From Streptomyces tardus (GTDB lineage: Bacteria; Actinomycetota; Actinomycetes; Streptomycetales; Streptomycetaceae): DNA of 64,000 bases. Numbering within the stretch: position 1 is the first letter of the stretch; each line of letters starts with the position of its first letter. The stretch spans positions 727,189 through 791,188 of the forward strand of contig NZ_JAELVF020000001.1 in assembly GCF_018101125.2 (NCBI RefSeq). The letters are read 5' to 3'. The position numbers and the translations under genes are program-made. Below are positions 8,692 to 17,521 of the stretch, piece by piece. The notes beneath the pieces were generated by a model. The model made no database searches and had not been told where the DNA came from. It saw only the letters and a list, made by a program, of their open reading frames with translations.

Positions 8692-9909
8692 TCAGCCCGT
8701 CACGACCCAGCCGGCGTCGTGGAGGGCGGCCCGCACCCGCGTCCGGTGGTCGGCTCCTTCTGTCTCCAACTGCAAATCCACCTCCACTTCGGAGAGCCCG
8801 AGACGCGGATCTGTACGGACATGCCCCACATCGAGGACGTTGACGTCCAGAGCCGACAACTCGCCGAGCAGCGAGGCGAGTGCGCCGGGCCGGTCGGGCA
8901 GCCGCAACCGCAGCGACAGATAGCGCCCGGCGGCGGCCATGCCGTGCCGCAGCACCCGCTGGAGCAGCAGCGGGTCGACGTTCCCGCCGGAGAGGACCGC
9001 GACCACCGGTCCGTCGAAGGCGTCCGGGTCCTCCAGGAGCGCCGCCACGGTGCTGGCGCCCGCTGGCTCCACCAGCAGTTTCGCCCGTTCCAGACAGAGC
9101 AGCAACGCGCGGGAGAGCGTCTCCTCGGCGACCGTGACCACCCGGTCGACGCGGTCCCGGACGATCTCGAACGGCACGTCTCCCGGCCTGCCGACCCTGA
9201 TGCCGTCGGCCATGGTCGACGGCGCGTCCAGCGCGACCGGACGCCCCGCGGCCAGGGACGGCGGGAACGCCGCCGAGCCTTCGGCCTGCACTCCCACCAC
9301 CCGTACGTCGGGGCGCAGTTCACCCACCGCCAGCGCGATTCCTGCCAGCAGACCGCCGCCGCCCACCCCGACGAGAATCGTCCGCACCTCGGGGCACTGC
9401 TCCAGGATCTCCAGGCCCACGGTGCCCTGTCCGGCGACGATGTCCGGGTGGTCGAAGGGGTGGATGAACACCGCTCCGGTGGTCTCGGCGAACTCCCCCG
9501 CGGCGCGCAGCGCGTCCTCCACCGTCTGGCCCCGCAGCCGTACGTCGGCGCCGTACTCCCTGGTGGCCGCCAGTTTGGGCAGCGGGGCACCGAGCGGCAT
9601 GAAGACCGTGGAACGCACTCCCAGCAGGCGGGCAGCGAGCGCGACACCCTGTGCGTGGTTGCCCGCGCTCGCGGCCACCACGCCTTTGGCCCGCCGAGCT
9701 GCCGAAAGCCCGGCGATACGCACATAGGCCCCGCGGATCTTGAAGGAACCGGTGCGTTGCAGGTTCTCGCATTTGAGGTGTACAGGAGCCGAAACGAGCT
9801 CCTCGAGGTGGCGGCTGCCCTCCATCGCGGTAGTGCGCGCCACACCGCCCAACGCCTTGTCGGCGCTGGTCACGGCGTCAAGAGTCAGACCGGACGCACT
9901 GGGCCGCAT
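8692..9909 (-). CDS. ilvA: Threonine ammonia-lyase (threonine dehydratase) with ACT domain
   Basis: PLP enzyme converting threonine to 2-oxobutanoate and ammonia, feeding isoleucine synthesis or threonine breakdown. The 405 residues hold a fold-type II catalytic domain with the PLP lysine K57 in TGSFKIRGA, the SAGNHAQG loop and the glycine loop GVGGGGLLAG. A single C-terminal ACT-type domain follows (about residues 330-405, LRLPDRPGALASLLGEL). The one-ACT short form resembles the catabolic type rather than the two-ACT IlvA of E. coli, so the symbol is by Streptomyces custom. Divergent from the MarR gene. Confidence 0.93.
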   Translation of the reverse strand: MRPSASGLTLDAVTSADKALGGVARTTAMEGSRHLEELVSAPVHLKCENLQRTGSFKIRGAYVRIAGLSAARRAKGVVAASAGNHAQGVALAARLLGVRSTVFMPLGAPLPKLAATREYGADVRLRGQTVEDALRAAGEFAETTGAVFIHPFDHPDIVAGQGTVGLEILEQCPEVRTILVGVGGGGLLAGIALAVGELRPDVRVVGVQAEGSAAFPPSLAAGRPVALDAPSTMADGIRVGRPGDVPFEIVRDRVDRVVTVAEETLSRALLLCLERAKLLVEPAGASTVAALLEDPDAFDGPVVAVLSGGNVDPLLLQRVLRHGMAAAGRYLSLRLRLPDRPGALASLLGELSALDVNVLDVGHVRTDPRLGLSEVEVDLQLETEGADHRTRVRAALHDAGWVVTG

Positions 9910-10061
9910 GGAGCCCAGTGTGGCAGCGAACTGTGCACGCCGCCCAGCCTGCGAACGTCATTACAAAAGCCACGGTACGAGACAGCGACAAGCCGCGTAC
10001 TCTGTGGCCCACCCTCAATCCGTCCACCGTCCCGTACATCAAAGAAGTGAGCTTCCCGCAC

Positions 10062-10664
10062 ATGCCCACTTACCCTGATTTGACGACCACCGACACCGTC
10101 GCTCCACAGGAGCCCAACGGCCTTGCTCCACAGCAGCAGAGCACCGGGCACAGCTCGGACCCGGGCGCCGAATCGGCCGAACTCCCCGGCCGCGGCACCG
10201 ACTTGCTCGAGTCGATACAGCATCAGGTCGCACTGTTCGCGCGCCGGGCCGAACAGACCCGGCTCGGCGGAGTGGGCCAGGCACGCAACTCCATGGACCG
10301 TGCCGCCTACCTGCTGCTGAACAGGCTGGAGCAGGACGGCCCCACCGGTGTGAAGGCGCTCGCCGCCGCCATGGGGATCGACTCCTCCACCGTCACGCGC
10401 CAGGTCGCCCCGCTGGTCGACTCCGGTCTCGTCAAGCGCACTTCGCACCCGGCCGACGGTCGCGCCGTCGTGCTGGAGCTCTCGCCTCGCGGCGCCCACC
10501 GGCTCTCCGAAGTGCGCGCCTCGCGAAGGGACTTGATGGCGCTGCTCACCAAGGAGTGGACGCCCGAGGAGCGTGAGGTGTTCTGCGGTCTGCTGACTCG
10601 CTTCAACCGCGGCCTCGCAGAGGTGCACGCACCCTTCGGTCCTCGCGACGGCTCCGCCTCCTGA
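10062..10664 (+). CDS. MarR-family transcriptional regulator
   Basis: A 200-residue protein with a polar N-terminal extension of about 45 residues ahead of a MarR winged-helix domain. The domain contains helix-turn-helix GVKALAAAMGIDSSTVTRQV, the wing KRTSHPADGRAVVLELSPRG, and C-terminal dimerisation helices. MarR proteins bind palindromic DNA as dimers and are often released by small phenolic ligands. The start is uncertain: ATG 10062 has only a weak GTGAG upstream, and GTG 10047 is an in-frame alternative. It is divergent from the threonine dehydratase gene, so it may control that promoter as well as its own. Confidence 0.85.
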   Translation: MPTYPDLTTTDTVAPQEPNGLAPQQQSTGHSSDPGAESAELPGRGTDLLESIQHQVALFARRAEQTRLGGVGQARNSMDRAAYLLLNRLEQDGPTGVKALAAAMGIDSSTVTRQVAPLVDSGLVKRTSHPADGRAVVLELSPRGAHRLSEVRASRRDLMALLTKEWTPEEREVFCGLLTRFNRGLAEVHAPFGPRDGSAS

Positions 10665-10873
10665 GACCCGCACAACCACCCGGGCCCGGCGTACGGCCCT
10701 CCAGCAGCGCGCCGGGAACCGACCCACACCGGCCCCGTACCGGTCCGCACCGGCCCCGCCCGCCGGTCGGCCGACGGCCCGCCGCCGCGCGCCCGCGACA
10801 CGCGCCCGCCCCCGCTCCTGCGGGTTGCGGCACGCCCCTTGACCGGGCCCCCGGTGCGGCGCCTACTTGACCC

Positions 10874-11431
10874 ATGGGGGACCGGGGAGCGGCCGAGGAG
10901 CGCCGCACGGCGGAGTTCGGCACGTTCGTGGCGGGAGCGTCGGGACGGCTGCTGCACCTGGGCGCCCTGCTGACCACCGAGCCGTTCGGCACGGCCTCAC
11001 CGCACTCGCGCCCGTCCGACTCGCACCCGACCGACTCGGACACGGGCCCCGCGGCCCACCGCACGGACCTCGAACTCCTGCCCGCCGCCCGCAAGTTGCT
11101 GCTGCACGCGCTGGCCCGCACGTACGCCGGCTGGGACCTGCTGCGCCAGGAGGACCCGTACGACCGGACCAGACGCGAGCTGGTCGACCGCTTCAGCCAC
11201 ACCGCGCACCACCACCGGCGCTCGCGCGGCGGCACTCTCGGCCCGCTCGCACCGCACGAACGCGTCGTTCTGGTGCTGCGGCTCTTCGAGGACGTCCCGC
11301 AGGGGCAGGTGGCGGCGATGCTCGGCCTCTCCGAGGAGCGGGTCACCGCAGTGCACGAGCGTGCGCTGGAGACGATGCACCCGCTCGCCGTCGCGCGGTT
11401 CGGCAGGCACCCCGCCCGGACGCACGGCTGA
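10874..11431 (+). CDS. Diverged sigma-70 family (SigE-like) regulator
   Basis: A 185-residue protein starting at ATG 10874. The C-terminal half resembles sigma region 4: APHERVVLVLRLFEDVPQGQ and helix-turn-helix AAMLGLSEERVTAVHERAL. The N-terminal half only loosely follows region 2 (GTFVAGASGRLLHLGAL, then ALARTYAGWDLL, then DRTRRELVDRF), interrupted by a Ser/Thr/Asp-rich insert at about residues 40-60. It may be a weak sigma factor or a DNA-binding protein derived from one. The next gene encodes a small membrane protein only 12 bp downstream, the usual place for an anti-sigma factor. Confidence 0.72.
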   Translation: MGDRGAAEERRTAEFGTFVAGASGRLLHLGALLTTEPFGTASPHSRPSDSHPTDSDTGPAAHRTDLELLPAARKLLLHALARTYAGWDLLRQEDPYDRTRRELVDRFSHTAHHHRRSRGGTLGPLAPHERVVLVLRLFEDVPQGQVAAMLGLSEERVTAVHERALETMHPLAVARFGRHPARTHG

Positions 11432-11442
11432 CGGCCGCGACG

Positions 11443-11691
11443 ATGGCCGACCGAAGAGAACGAGGAGTCCGGCAGCTCCTGGACGGCCCGCACCCCTACG
11501 TGCCCCCGAACCTCGTCGAGGAGGCGACGGTGTGCGGCGGACAGCTGCTGCGGCGCCGGCGGCTGGCGCGGCGGCTGGCGCTGGCCGCGTCACTGCTGGC
11601 GGTGGCGCTGTTCACCGTGTGGGCCGTGCACAGTCAGCCCTGGCAGCGCGAACCCGCAACGCCCGCGCCCCCGCCCGGCATCGGCTGGTGA
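11443..11691 (+). CDS. Small single-pass membrane protein paired with the sigma-like protein
   Basis: An 82-residue product from ATG 11443, in a different frame and 12 bp after the sigma-like gene. Residues 1-40 are polar and charged and face the cytoplasm (stop-transfer Arg cluster RRRRLARR). One transmembrane helix follows (LALAASLLAVALFTVWAV), with a short Pro-rich outside tail. This is the size and topology of a minimal anti-sigma factor or membrane tether, but no zinc-anti-sigma HxxxCxxC motif is seen. Function inferred from position only. Confidence 0.6.
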   Translation: MADRRERGVRQLLDGPHPYVPPNLVEEATVCGGQLLRRRRLARRLALAASLLAVALFTVWAVHSQPWQREPATPAPPPGIGW

Positions 11692-11804
11692 AGTCGGCCG
11701 CAGGGCGCTGAACACCCTTCGGACGGCGGGGTGTTGGTGGTTCCCGGGGCATCTGCGGCCTCTCGCGGCGCTCTCCTGCGGCGCTTCGCGGCGGGCGCGC
11801 GAAA

Positions 11805-11839
11805 GGGCCGACTCCCGTGGTACGGACGGGAGTCGGCCC
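11805..11839. terminator. Bidirectional terminator between the sigma-like operon and metB
   Basis: Perfect 14-bp stem: GGGCCGACTCCCGT (11805-11818) with 11826-11839, loop of 7 nt. It lies between convergent genes. Three copies of GGTGCTCCC in tandem (11841-11867) follow directly. Confidence 0.75.
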
Positions 11840-11921
11840 CGGTGCTCCCGGTGCTCCCGGTGCTCCCGGTGCCGCGTGCGCGCGGCCGGCGGCGATCAGC
11901 TCGGCCGGCCGCGCGACCGGG

Positions 11922-13064
11922 TCAGCCGAGGGCGGTGCGCAGGTCCTCCAGGAGATCGTCGACGGACTCGATGCCGACCGAGAGCCGTACCAGGTCGCCG
12001 GGGACCTCCAGCGCGGAGCCCACGACGGAGGCGTGGGTCATCCGGCCCGGGTGCTCGATCAGCGACTCCACGCCGCCCAACGACTCGCCCAGGGTGAAGA
12101 GTTCGGTCCGGTTGCAGACCTCGACCGCGGCTTCCTCGCCGGCGGCGAGACGGAAGGAGACCATGCCGCCGAACGCCTTCATCTGCTTCGCGGCGATCTC
12201 GTGGCCGGGGTGGCCGGGCAGCCCCGGGTAGGCGACCGAGCTGACCTTCGGGTGGCCGACCAGCATCTCCGCCACCCGCTCGGCGTTGGCGCTGTGCCGG
12301 TCCATGCGCACGGCCAGGGTCTTGACGCCGCGCATCACCAGCCAGGAGTCGAACGGTCCGGCGATGGCGCCCATCGCGTTCTGGTGGAAGGCGAGTTCCT
12401 CGCCGAGCGCGGCGTCGGAGGTCACCAGTGCGCCGCCGACGACGTCGGAGTGACCGCCCATGTACTTGGTCGTCGAGTGCACGACGATGTCGGCGCCGAG
12501 CGCCAGCGGCTGCTGCAGGTAGGGGCTGGCGAAGGTGTTGTCCACGACCAGCCGTGCACCGACCCCGCGGGCGACGGCCGCGACCTGCTCGATGTCCGTG
12601 ATGCCCAGCAGCGGGTTGCTCGGGGTCTCGACCCACACGACCTTCGTGCGGTCGGTGAGCGCGGCCCGTACCGCACTGGGGTCGGAGGTGTCGGCCACCG
12701 ACCACTTCACGCCCCACCGCTCCGCGACTTTGGCGAAGAGTCGGAAGGTGCCGCCGTACGCGTCGTCGGGGATGACCACGTGGTCGCCGGGCACCAGCAG
12801 GGTCCGCAGCAGGCAGTCCTCGGCCGCGAGGCCCGAGGCGAAGGCGAGGCCGCGCCGGCCGCCCTCCAGCGCCGCGAGGTTCTCCTCCAGCGCGCTTCTG
12901 GTGGGGTTGGCGGAGCGGCTGTACTCGTAACCGCCGCGCAACCCTCCCACTCCGTCCTGCTTGTAGGTGGACACCTGGTAGATGGGCGGGACGACGGCTC
13001 CGGTGGCGGCGTCCGGCTCCTGTCCCGCGTGGATGGCGAGAGTCTCGAAGTGCTGGTGGCTCAT
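11922..13064 (-). CDS. metB: Cystathionine gamma-synthase
   Basis: PLP-dependent trans-sulfuration enzyme joining an activated homoserine ester and cysteine to cystathionine on the way to methionine. The 380 residues match the family. Visible are IYQVSTYKQ, the active-site tyrosine region YEYSRSANPTRSALE, the PLP lysine in HSTTKYMGGHSDV, and the C-terminal LFTLGESLGGVESLIEHP. Cystathionine gamma-lyase and homocysteine synthase share most motifs, so the exact reaction is by family and gene-order inference. The start ATG 13064 is only 32 bp from the divergent gene at 13097. Confidence 0.92.
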   Translation of the reverse strand: MSHQHFETLAIHAGQEPDAATGAVVPPIYQVSTYKQDGVGGLRGGYEYSRSANPTRSALEENLAALEGGRRGLAFASGLAAEDCLLRTLLVPGDHVVIPDDAYGGTFRLFAKVAERWGVKWSVADTSDPSAVRAALTDRTKVVWVETPSNPLLGITDIEQVAAVARGVGARLVVDNTFASPYLQQPLALGADIVVHSTTKYMGGHSDVVGGALVTSDAALGEELAFHQNAMGAIAGPFDSWLVMRGVKTLAVRMDRHSANAERVAEMLVGHPKVSSVAYPGLPGHPGHEIAAKQMKAFGGMVSFRLAAGEEAAVEVCNRTELFTLGESLGGVESLIEHPGRMTHASVVGSALEVPGDLVRLSVGIESVDDLLEDLRTALG

Positions 13065-13096
13065 GGGACGAGCCTAATGCGCCGTACGGTGTACAC

Positions 13097-14278
13097 ATGG
13101 AGTTCCTGCTGACCCTCATCCTCGTCGGGGCCGTCGTCGGCCTCTTCGTCGTCCCGATGATGCGCCGCCGCAGGGCGGTGAAGGACGCCGAACAGGGCAT
13201 GGTCAGGTCGACCGACCGGCACAGCTACGGATTCGTGCCCACCGACCGGTTGGACGTACGGCTGCCGGGGCCCGACCCGGAGCTGGTCGACGCGCTGGCC
13301 GAGGTGCGGCGGACGCAGGACTGGCGGCCCGCGGCCCAGCTGCTCGCGCTCACCTCGGGCGGTGGCGACTGGGAGCTGCGGTGGCAGCGGGTGCAGTCGC
13401 TGGCCGGTGCCGCGGCGATGGAGCTGCGCCAGGCGCGCGCCGAGGGCGCCCCGGTGGACGCCCCGCCCGCCGACGGCCCCGAGAACGTCTCGTTCAGCAA
13501 GGAGCCGAAGGCCGCGGACGCCCGCTGGCTGCGGCACTGGCGCGCCGAGCAGCCGCAGGACCCCGGCGGTGCCCAGGTGTACGCGCAGTTCCTGGTCTGG
13601 CAGGCGCTCTCGGACCCCGGTTCGGCCGACCACCGCATCGTGCTGGAGGAGGCGCGCAACGTCGCCCACGAGGCCGCGGCGCTGAGCGCGGAGGACCCGA
13701 CGCCCTACATCACCGAGCTGTTCGTCGCCCGCTCGCTGAGCTACCGCAAAGCCGACTTCGAGTCGTTGTGGCACCAGGTCACCCGGCGTTCCCGGGACCA
13801 CATGGGCGCGCATCTGGCCGCGCTGCCGTACTGGTCGGAGAAGTGGCACGGATCCCGCGAGGAGGCGTACGGATTCGCGCAGAGCGCCGCCGGTGCCGCA
13901 CCCGCCGGCAGCCTGCTGCCCGCGCTGCCGCTGTTCGCGGTCTACGAGCACCTGCCGGACGCGAACCTGGTGCGCAGCATGTACCAGTCCAAGACCATCG
14001 AGGACGCCATCGAGGCCGCCGAGTTCGCCGTCGACAGCGTCGCCGACGATCACCCGGTGCGTCCGCACGTGCTGCATCTGCTGATCTGCTTCCTGGTGCG
14101 CGCCGAGCGGTACGAGGAAGCGATGGAAGCTTTGCGGATCGTTGATGGTTATGTGGGTGCGGTGCCCTGGGTGAACAGCGAGAACCCGACCGGGGAGTAC
14201 GCCGCCTACCGCGCGCTGGCCGTCGCCGGGTACGAGAGCGAGGGCGGCAACGCCCCCAGCACTCCGCCCGGCCACTGA
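13097..14278 (+). CDS. Conserved membrane-anchored hypothetical protein, helical repeats
   Basis: A 393-residue protein whose N-terminus is a membrane anchor (FLLTLILVGAVVGLFVVPMM, then RRRR). The rest is soluble and alpha-helical: regularly spaced Trp/Leu/Ala helices (for example QDWRPAAQLLALTSGGGDWE and VLHLLICFLVRAERYEEAME) look TPR-like, without a clear consensus. No catalytic residues are obvious. The start ATG 13097 leaves no room for a strong ribosome site after the metB divergent promoter, so a leaderless or near-leaderless mRNA is possible. Unknown function; it sits between metB and msrA. Confidence 0.8.
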   Translation: MEFLLTLILVGAVVGLFVVPMMRRRRAVKDAEQGMVRSTDRHSYGFVPTDRLDVRLPGPDPELVDALAEVRRTQDWRPAAQLLALTSGGGDWELRWQRVQSLAGAAAMELRQARAEGAPVDAPPADGPENVSFSKEPKAADARWLRHWRAEQPQDPGGAQVYAQFLVWQALSDPGSADHRIVLEEARNVAHEAAALSAEDPTPYITELFVARSLSYRKADFESLWHQVTRRSRDHMGAHLAALPYWSEKWHGSREEAYGFAQSAAGAAPAGSLLPALPLFAVYEHLPDANLVRSMYQSKTIEDAIEAAEFAVDSVADDHPVRPHVLHLLICFLVRAERYEEAMEALRIVDGYVGAVPWVNSENPTGEYAAYRALAVAGYESEGGNAPSTPPGH

Positions 14279-14407
14279 GCACCCCGGCCACCGCGCCGGC
14301 CGAACGAGCGGCCGGTCCACCACGAGACCGGTCCACCGAGCGGCCGGTGCACCGCGCGGCCGGTGCACCGCGCGCAAGCCGAACATTCCGCCGACCGGGG
14401 AGTCCCG

Positions 14408-15073
14408 ATGTTCTTCAACCCCTTCAAGAACCGCCTGCCGGAGCCGGACGAGGCGCTGGCGGGTCGGCCCGAGCCCGCCTTCGCCGTGCCCGAGCGGCAC
14501 ACCGTGCTCGGCAATCCACTGCTCGGCCCGTACCCGGAGGGCCTGGAGATCGCCGATTTCGCCATGGGCTGCTTCTGGGGCGCCGAGCGCGTCTTCTGGC
14601 AGCGCGAGGGCGTGTGGACCACGCTCGTCGGCTACCAGGGCGGCCACACGCCCAACCCGACGTACGAGGAGGCGTGTTCCGGCCACACCGGGCACACCGA
14701 AGCGGTGCGCGTGGTGTACGACCCGGCCGTCGTCACCCACGCCGAGCTGCTCCGGCTGTTCTGGGAGTCGCACGACCCCACCCAGGGCTTCCGGCAGGGC
14801 AACGACCGGGGCACCCAGTACCGTTCGGCGATCCACACCCACTCCCCCGTGCAGCAGGCCGAGGCCGAGGCGTCGCGGGAGGCATACCGGAAGGTCCTCG
14901 GCACGGCGGGCCACGGCGACGTCACCACCGAGATCCTGCCCGCCGCCGACCGCCCCTTCTACCCGGCCGAGGGCTACCACCAGCAGTATCTGGACAAGAA
15001 CCCCGACGGGTACTGCGGCATCGGCGGCACGGGCGTCTCCTGCCCGGTGGGCATCGCTCCGGCCGAGGGCTGA
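14408..15073 (+). CDS. msrA: Peptide-methionine (S)-S-oxide reductase MsrA
   Basis: Repairs methionine-S-sulfoxide in proteins, using thioredoxin as final reductant. The 221-residue product starts at ATG 14408 with GGGGAG upstream. It has the N-terminal extension common in actinobacteria, the catalytic Cys55 in [32 protein letters not shown], and a C-terminal GTGVSCP that supplies a resolving Cys. In-frame ATGs upstream (14363) fall in GC-rich repeats (copies of CGGCCGGTGCACCGCGCG at 14340-14375) and are unlikely starts. Oxidative-stress housekeeping. Confidence 0.95.
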   Translation: MFFNPFKNRLPEPDEALAGRPEPAFAVPERHTVLGNPLLGPYPEGLEIADFAMGCFWGAERVFWQREGVWTTLVGYQGGHTPNPTYEEACSGHTGHTEAVRVVYDPAVVTHAELLRLFWESHDPTQGFRQGNDRGTQYRSAIHTHSPVQQAEAEASREAYRKVLGTAGHGDVTTEILPAADRPFYPAEGYHQQYLDKNPDGYCGIGGTGVSCPVGIAPAEG

Positions 15074-15134
15074 GCAGCCGCGCCGCCCCGGTCCAGCGGT
15101 CGGGTCGACTCGCCCGGTCGGTACGGGAGTTGAA

Positions 15135-15163
15135 CGTCGCCGGCGCACCGAGCGCCGGCGACG
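15135..15163. terminator. Bidirectional terminator after msrA
   Basis: Perfect 12-bp stem CGTCGCCGGCGC (15135-15146) with 15152-15163, 5-nt loop, between the msrA stop (15073) and the stop of the convergent gene (15176). Confidence 0.78.
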
Positions 15164-15175
15164 GGCGTTGCCGCC

Positions 15176-15538
15176 CTACCACTCCACCAGGGCGAACGGG
15201 TGCCCCTCGGGGTCGGCGAAAGTACGTGTCGAGTCCTCGGACTCGATGTCGAGCGGCTGACCGCCCAGGCTGATGATCTCGCGCTCCGCGGCGTCCACAT
15301 CGGCGACGGCGAGACGGACCTCCGGACCGGTGGCACCGGTCTGCGGCCAGACGGGCGGCACCATCTGCTCGTTGCGCCGGATCAGCAACTGAACGCCCTG
15401 CGGCTGGACGACGCGCAGATGGGTGAGGTCGGGCTGCACCTGTATCTCGGCACCGCCGAGCAATGCGGCGTAGAACTGCGCGAGTTGCTCCGGCTCCCTG
15501 GAGTCCAGCACCAGCAAGAGTGCCCTGCTGTCGGTCAT
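15176..15538 (-). CDS. VOC-superfamily (glyoxalase/bleomycin-resistance fold) protein
   Basis: A 120-residue protein with the two beta-alpha-beta-beta-beta modules of the VOC fold: an N-terminal LLVLDSREPEQLAQFYAALL and a C-terminal DVDAAEREIISLGG with the typical FADPEGHPFALVEW ending. Metal-binding His/Glu positions are not all obvious, so it may be a binding protein rather than an enzyme. Start ATG 15538. Monocistronic. The substrate is not predictable. Confidence 0.85.
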   Translation of the reverse strand: MTDSRALLLVLDSREPEQLAQFYAALLGGAEIQVQPDLTHLRVVQPQGVQLLIRRNEQMVPPVWPQTGATGPEVRLAVADVDAAEREIISLGGQPLDIESEDSTRTFADPEGHPFALVEW

Positions 15539-15972
15539 GGTGTCACTCGCCTCCGGTTCTGCTGCGGTGGCGCGGCACCCGGCCCGACCACTTCACGGAA
15601 GGTGGCGGCCGGGCGCCGCATGTCCTCCCCTGTGACCTACCCCTGCCGACCCGCCGCACGCCTGCGGGCGGCGACTCCCGCCGCCCGGCCCGCAGCACCG
15701 GGTCCCGGTCGAACTCACCTGCCCCGAGGGGATGTTGACGGCCGCTCGCGAGCACTGCGCGGCGGACCGCGCCGCCGGGCGGACCGCCGCGAAGGGGGCG
15801 GGCACGACGACGTCACCCCGCCGACGGCCTCGGGCCGAACGACGGGGTGACGGAATGCGGAGCAGGACGCGGATGCCCTCACGGGGTGCGTCGCGGAACG
15901 CGGAGAGTCGCTTCCGGAAGGACCAGCGCACGGAAGGACTGCGCCTCCGGAAGGGCCGCGCCTCCGGAAGGA
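15539..15972. other. 434-bp gap with short repeats, no gene seen
   Basis: No convincing coding frame. The right end holds repeated CCGGAAGG elements, including GCGCCTCCGGAAGG at 15941-15954 and again at 15958-15971 (period 17). They lie next to the stop of the transpeptidase gene and may fold as its terminator. The left 60 bp should carry the promoter of the VOC gene. Confidence 0.5.
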
Positions 15973-17250
15973 TCAGACGGCGGAGCCGGCCTTCCACTTC
16001 TCCCAGGACATGTTCCAGCCGTTCAGGCCGTTGTCGGGGGCGATGGTCTTGTCGGCGGAGTTCTTCACGGTGACGACGTCGCCGAGCATGGACTCCTTGT
16101 AGAACCAGTAGCCGTCGGCGCCCTTGTCGTTGCCGCCCTTGACGTCCTTGAGGCCGACGCAGCCGTGGCTGGCGTTGCCCGAACCGAAGGGAGCGCCCCA
16201 GTAGTTGCCGTGGATGAAGGTGCCGGAGGTGGACAGGCGCATCGCGTGCGGCACGTCCGGGATGTCGTACTCGCCCTCGCCGTCGTCATCGGTGAAGCCG
16301 ACGGTGGCGCCGTTCATCCGGGTCTTCTTGAACCGCTCGGAGATGACCATCTGGCCGTTCCAGGTGGGGCTCTCGTTGGAACCGGCGGAGATCGGGATCT
16401 TCTTGATCGTCTTGCCGTCGCGGACCACGGTCATCTGGTGGCTCTTGGCGTCGACGGTGCTGACCTGCGAGCGGCCGACGGTGAAGCTGAAGCTGCGGTC
16501 CTGGACGCCGGTGACGTTCTCCGAGCCCTTGACACCGTCGAGCGCCATCTTGACGTCGACCTCGGAGCCGCTCTTCCAGTACTCCTGCGGACGGAAGTCC
16601 AGACGCCGCTCGTTGAACCAGTGGCCGACGATCTCCTGACCGCCGGAGCTGCTGACCCGGATCGCGGTCTGGACTTCCTTGCGGTTGGTGATCGGCTTGT
16701 CGAAGTTGATGGAGACCGGCATGCCCACGCCGACCGTGGAGCCGTCCTCGGGGGTGAAGTGGCCGATGAAGCTGTTGGCCTGCGAGACGGTGGTGAAAGT
16801 GGAGTTGTTCGTGGTCTCCCGGCCCTTGCCGTCCTCGGCGACCGCCTCGATGCGGTACTCGGTCGCGCGCTGGAGCGCACCGGAGGGAGCCCAGCTGGCG
16901 CCGTCGCCGGATATCTCCCCCTCGACCGCGGTGCCGTCCTTGACGGCGGTCATGGTGACCTTGTCGAGCTTGCCGCCCTTGACGCCGACCTTGGCATCGC
17001 TGTTGATGCCGACGTTGTCCGCGCCGTTCTTCGGGGTGATGGCGATCTCGGCGGCAGAGCTTTCCTTGTCCCCACCCTGCTTGCCGGCCTCCGTCTCCGA
17101 GGAGTCCCCCTTGGAGCCGTTCTTCTTGTCGTCGTCACTGCCGCTGTCGCCGCCTCCGCACGCGGTGAGCACGAGTGCTCCACTCAGCAGTGCGGCGGTC
17201 ACCGCGAGCGCGTTGCGGTGCTTGCTGGCAGTCTTCACACGCTTCTCCAT
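15973..17250 (-). CDS. L,D-transpeptidase lipoprotein (YkuD type)
   Basis: Cell-wall enzyme forming 3-3 cross-links in peptidoglycan on the outer face of the membrane. The 425 residues start at ATG 17250. A lipoprotein signal has lipobox LTAC with Cys31, then an Asp/Lys/Ser-rich linker. Two Ig-like domains (about 80-280; TPEDGSTVGVGMPVSINFDK marks the second) precede the YkuD domain with HGNYWGAPFG and the catalytic motif SHGCVGL (Cys near residue 364). A C-terminal extension NGWNMSWEKWKAGSAV follows. The layout is that of mycobacterial LdtMt2-like enzymes. Sequential Ig domains hold the catalytic unit away from the membrane. Confidence 0.95.
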   Translation of the reverse strand: MEKRVKTASKHRNALAVTAALLSGALVLTACGGGDSGSDDDKKNGSKGDSSETEAGKQGGDKESSAAEIAITPKNGADNVGINSDAKVGVKGGKLDKVTMTAVKDGTAVEGEISGDGASWAPSGALQRATEYRIEAVAEDGKGRETTNNSTFTTVSQANSFIGHFTPEDGSTVGVGMPVSINFDKPITNRKEVQTAIRVSSSGGQEIVGHWFNERRLDFRPQEYWKSGSEVDVKMALDGVKGSENVTGVQDRSFSFTVGRSQVSTVDAKSHQMTVVRDGKTIKKIPISAGSNESPTWNGQMVISERFKKTRMNGATVGFTDDDGEGEYDIPDVPHAMRLSTSGTFIHGNYWGAPFGSGNASHGCVGLKDVKGGNDKGADGYWFYKESMLGDVVTVKNSADKTIAPDNGLNGWNMSWEKWKAGSAV

Positions 17251-17521
17251 CACTCCGTGCCCCTGAGTCCCCTGGGTCGCGCTCCCGCTCGAAACGGGCA
17301 TGCGACATCACAGTTCTACGTAAGAGAACGCGATGCAGCTGTGGTGCGTTCCACCCCGAATTGCACTGTGGGCCAAACACTAACGGCCACCGGCTTCACC
17401 GAGCGACCCTCACGACGGAAACCGACAGGCCGGAACAGATTTGAGTCCTGTTCGAGACCGGATGGGACAGAACTGCTTCACACGGACGGCAGTTCACGAT
17501 CGACGACATATCAGTTTCGTA

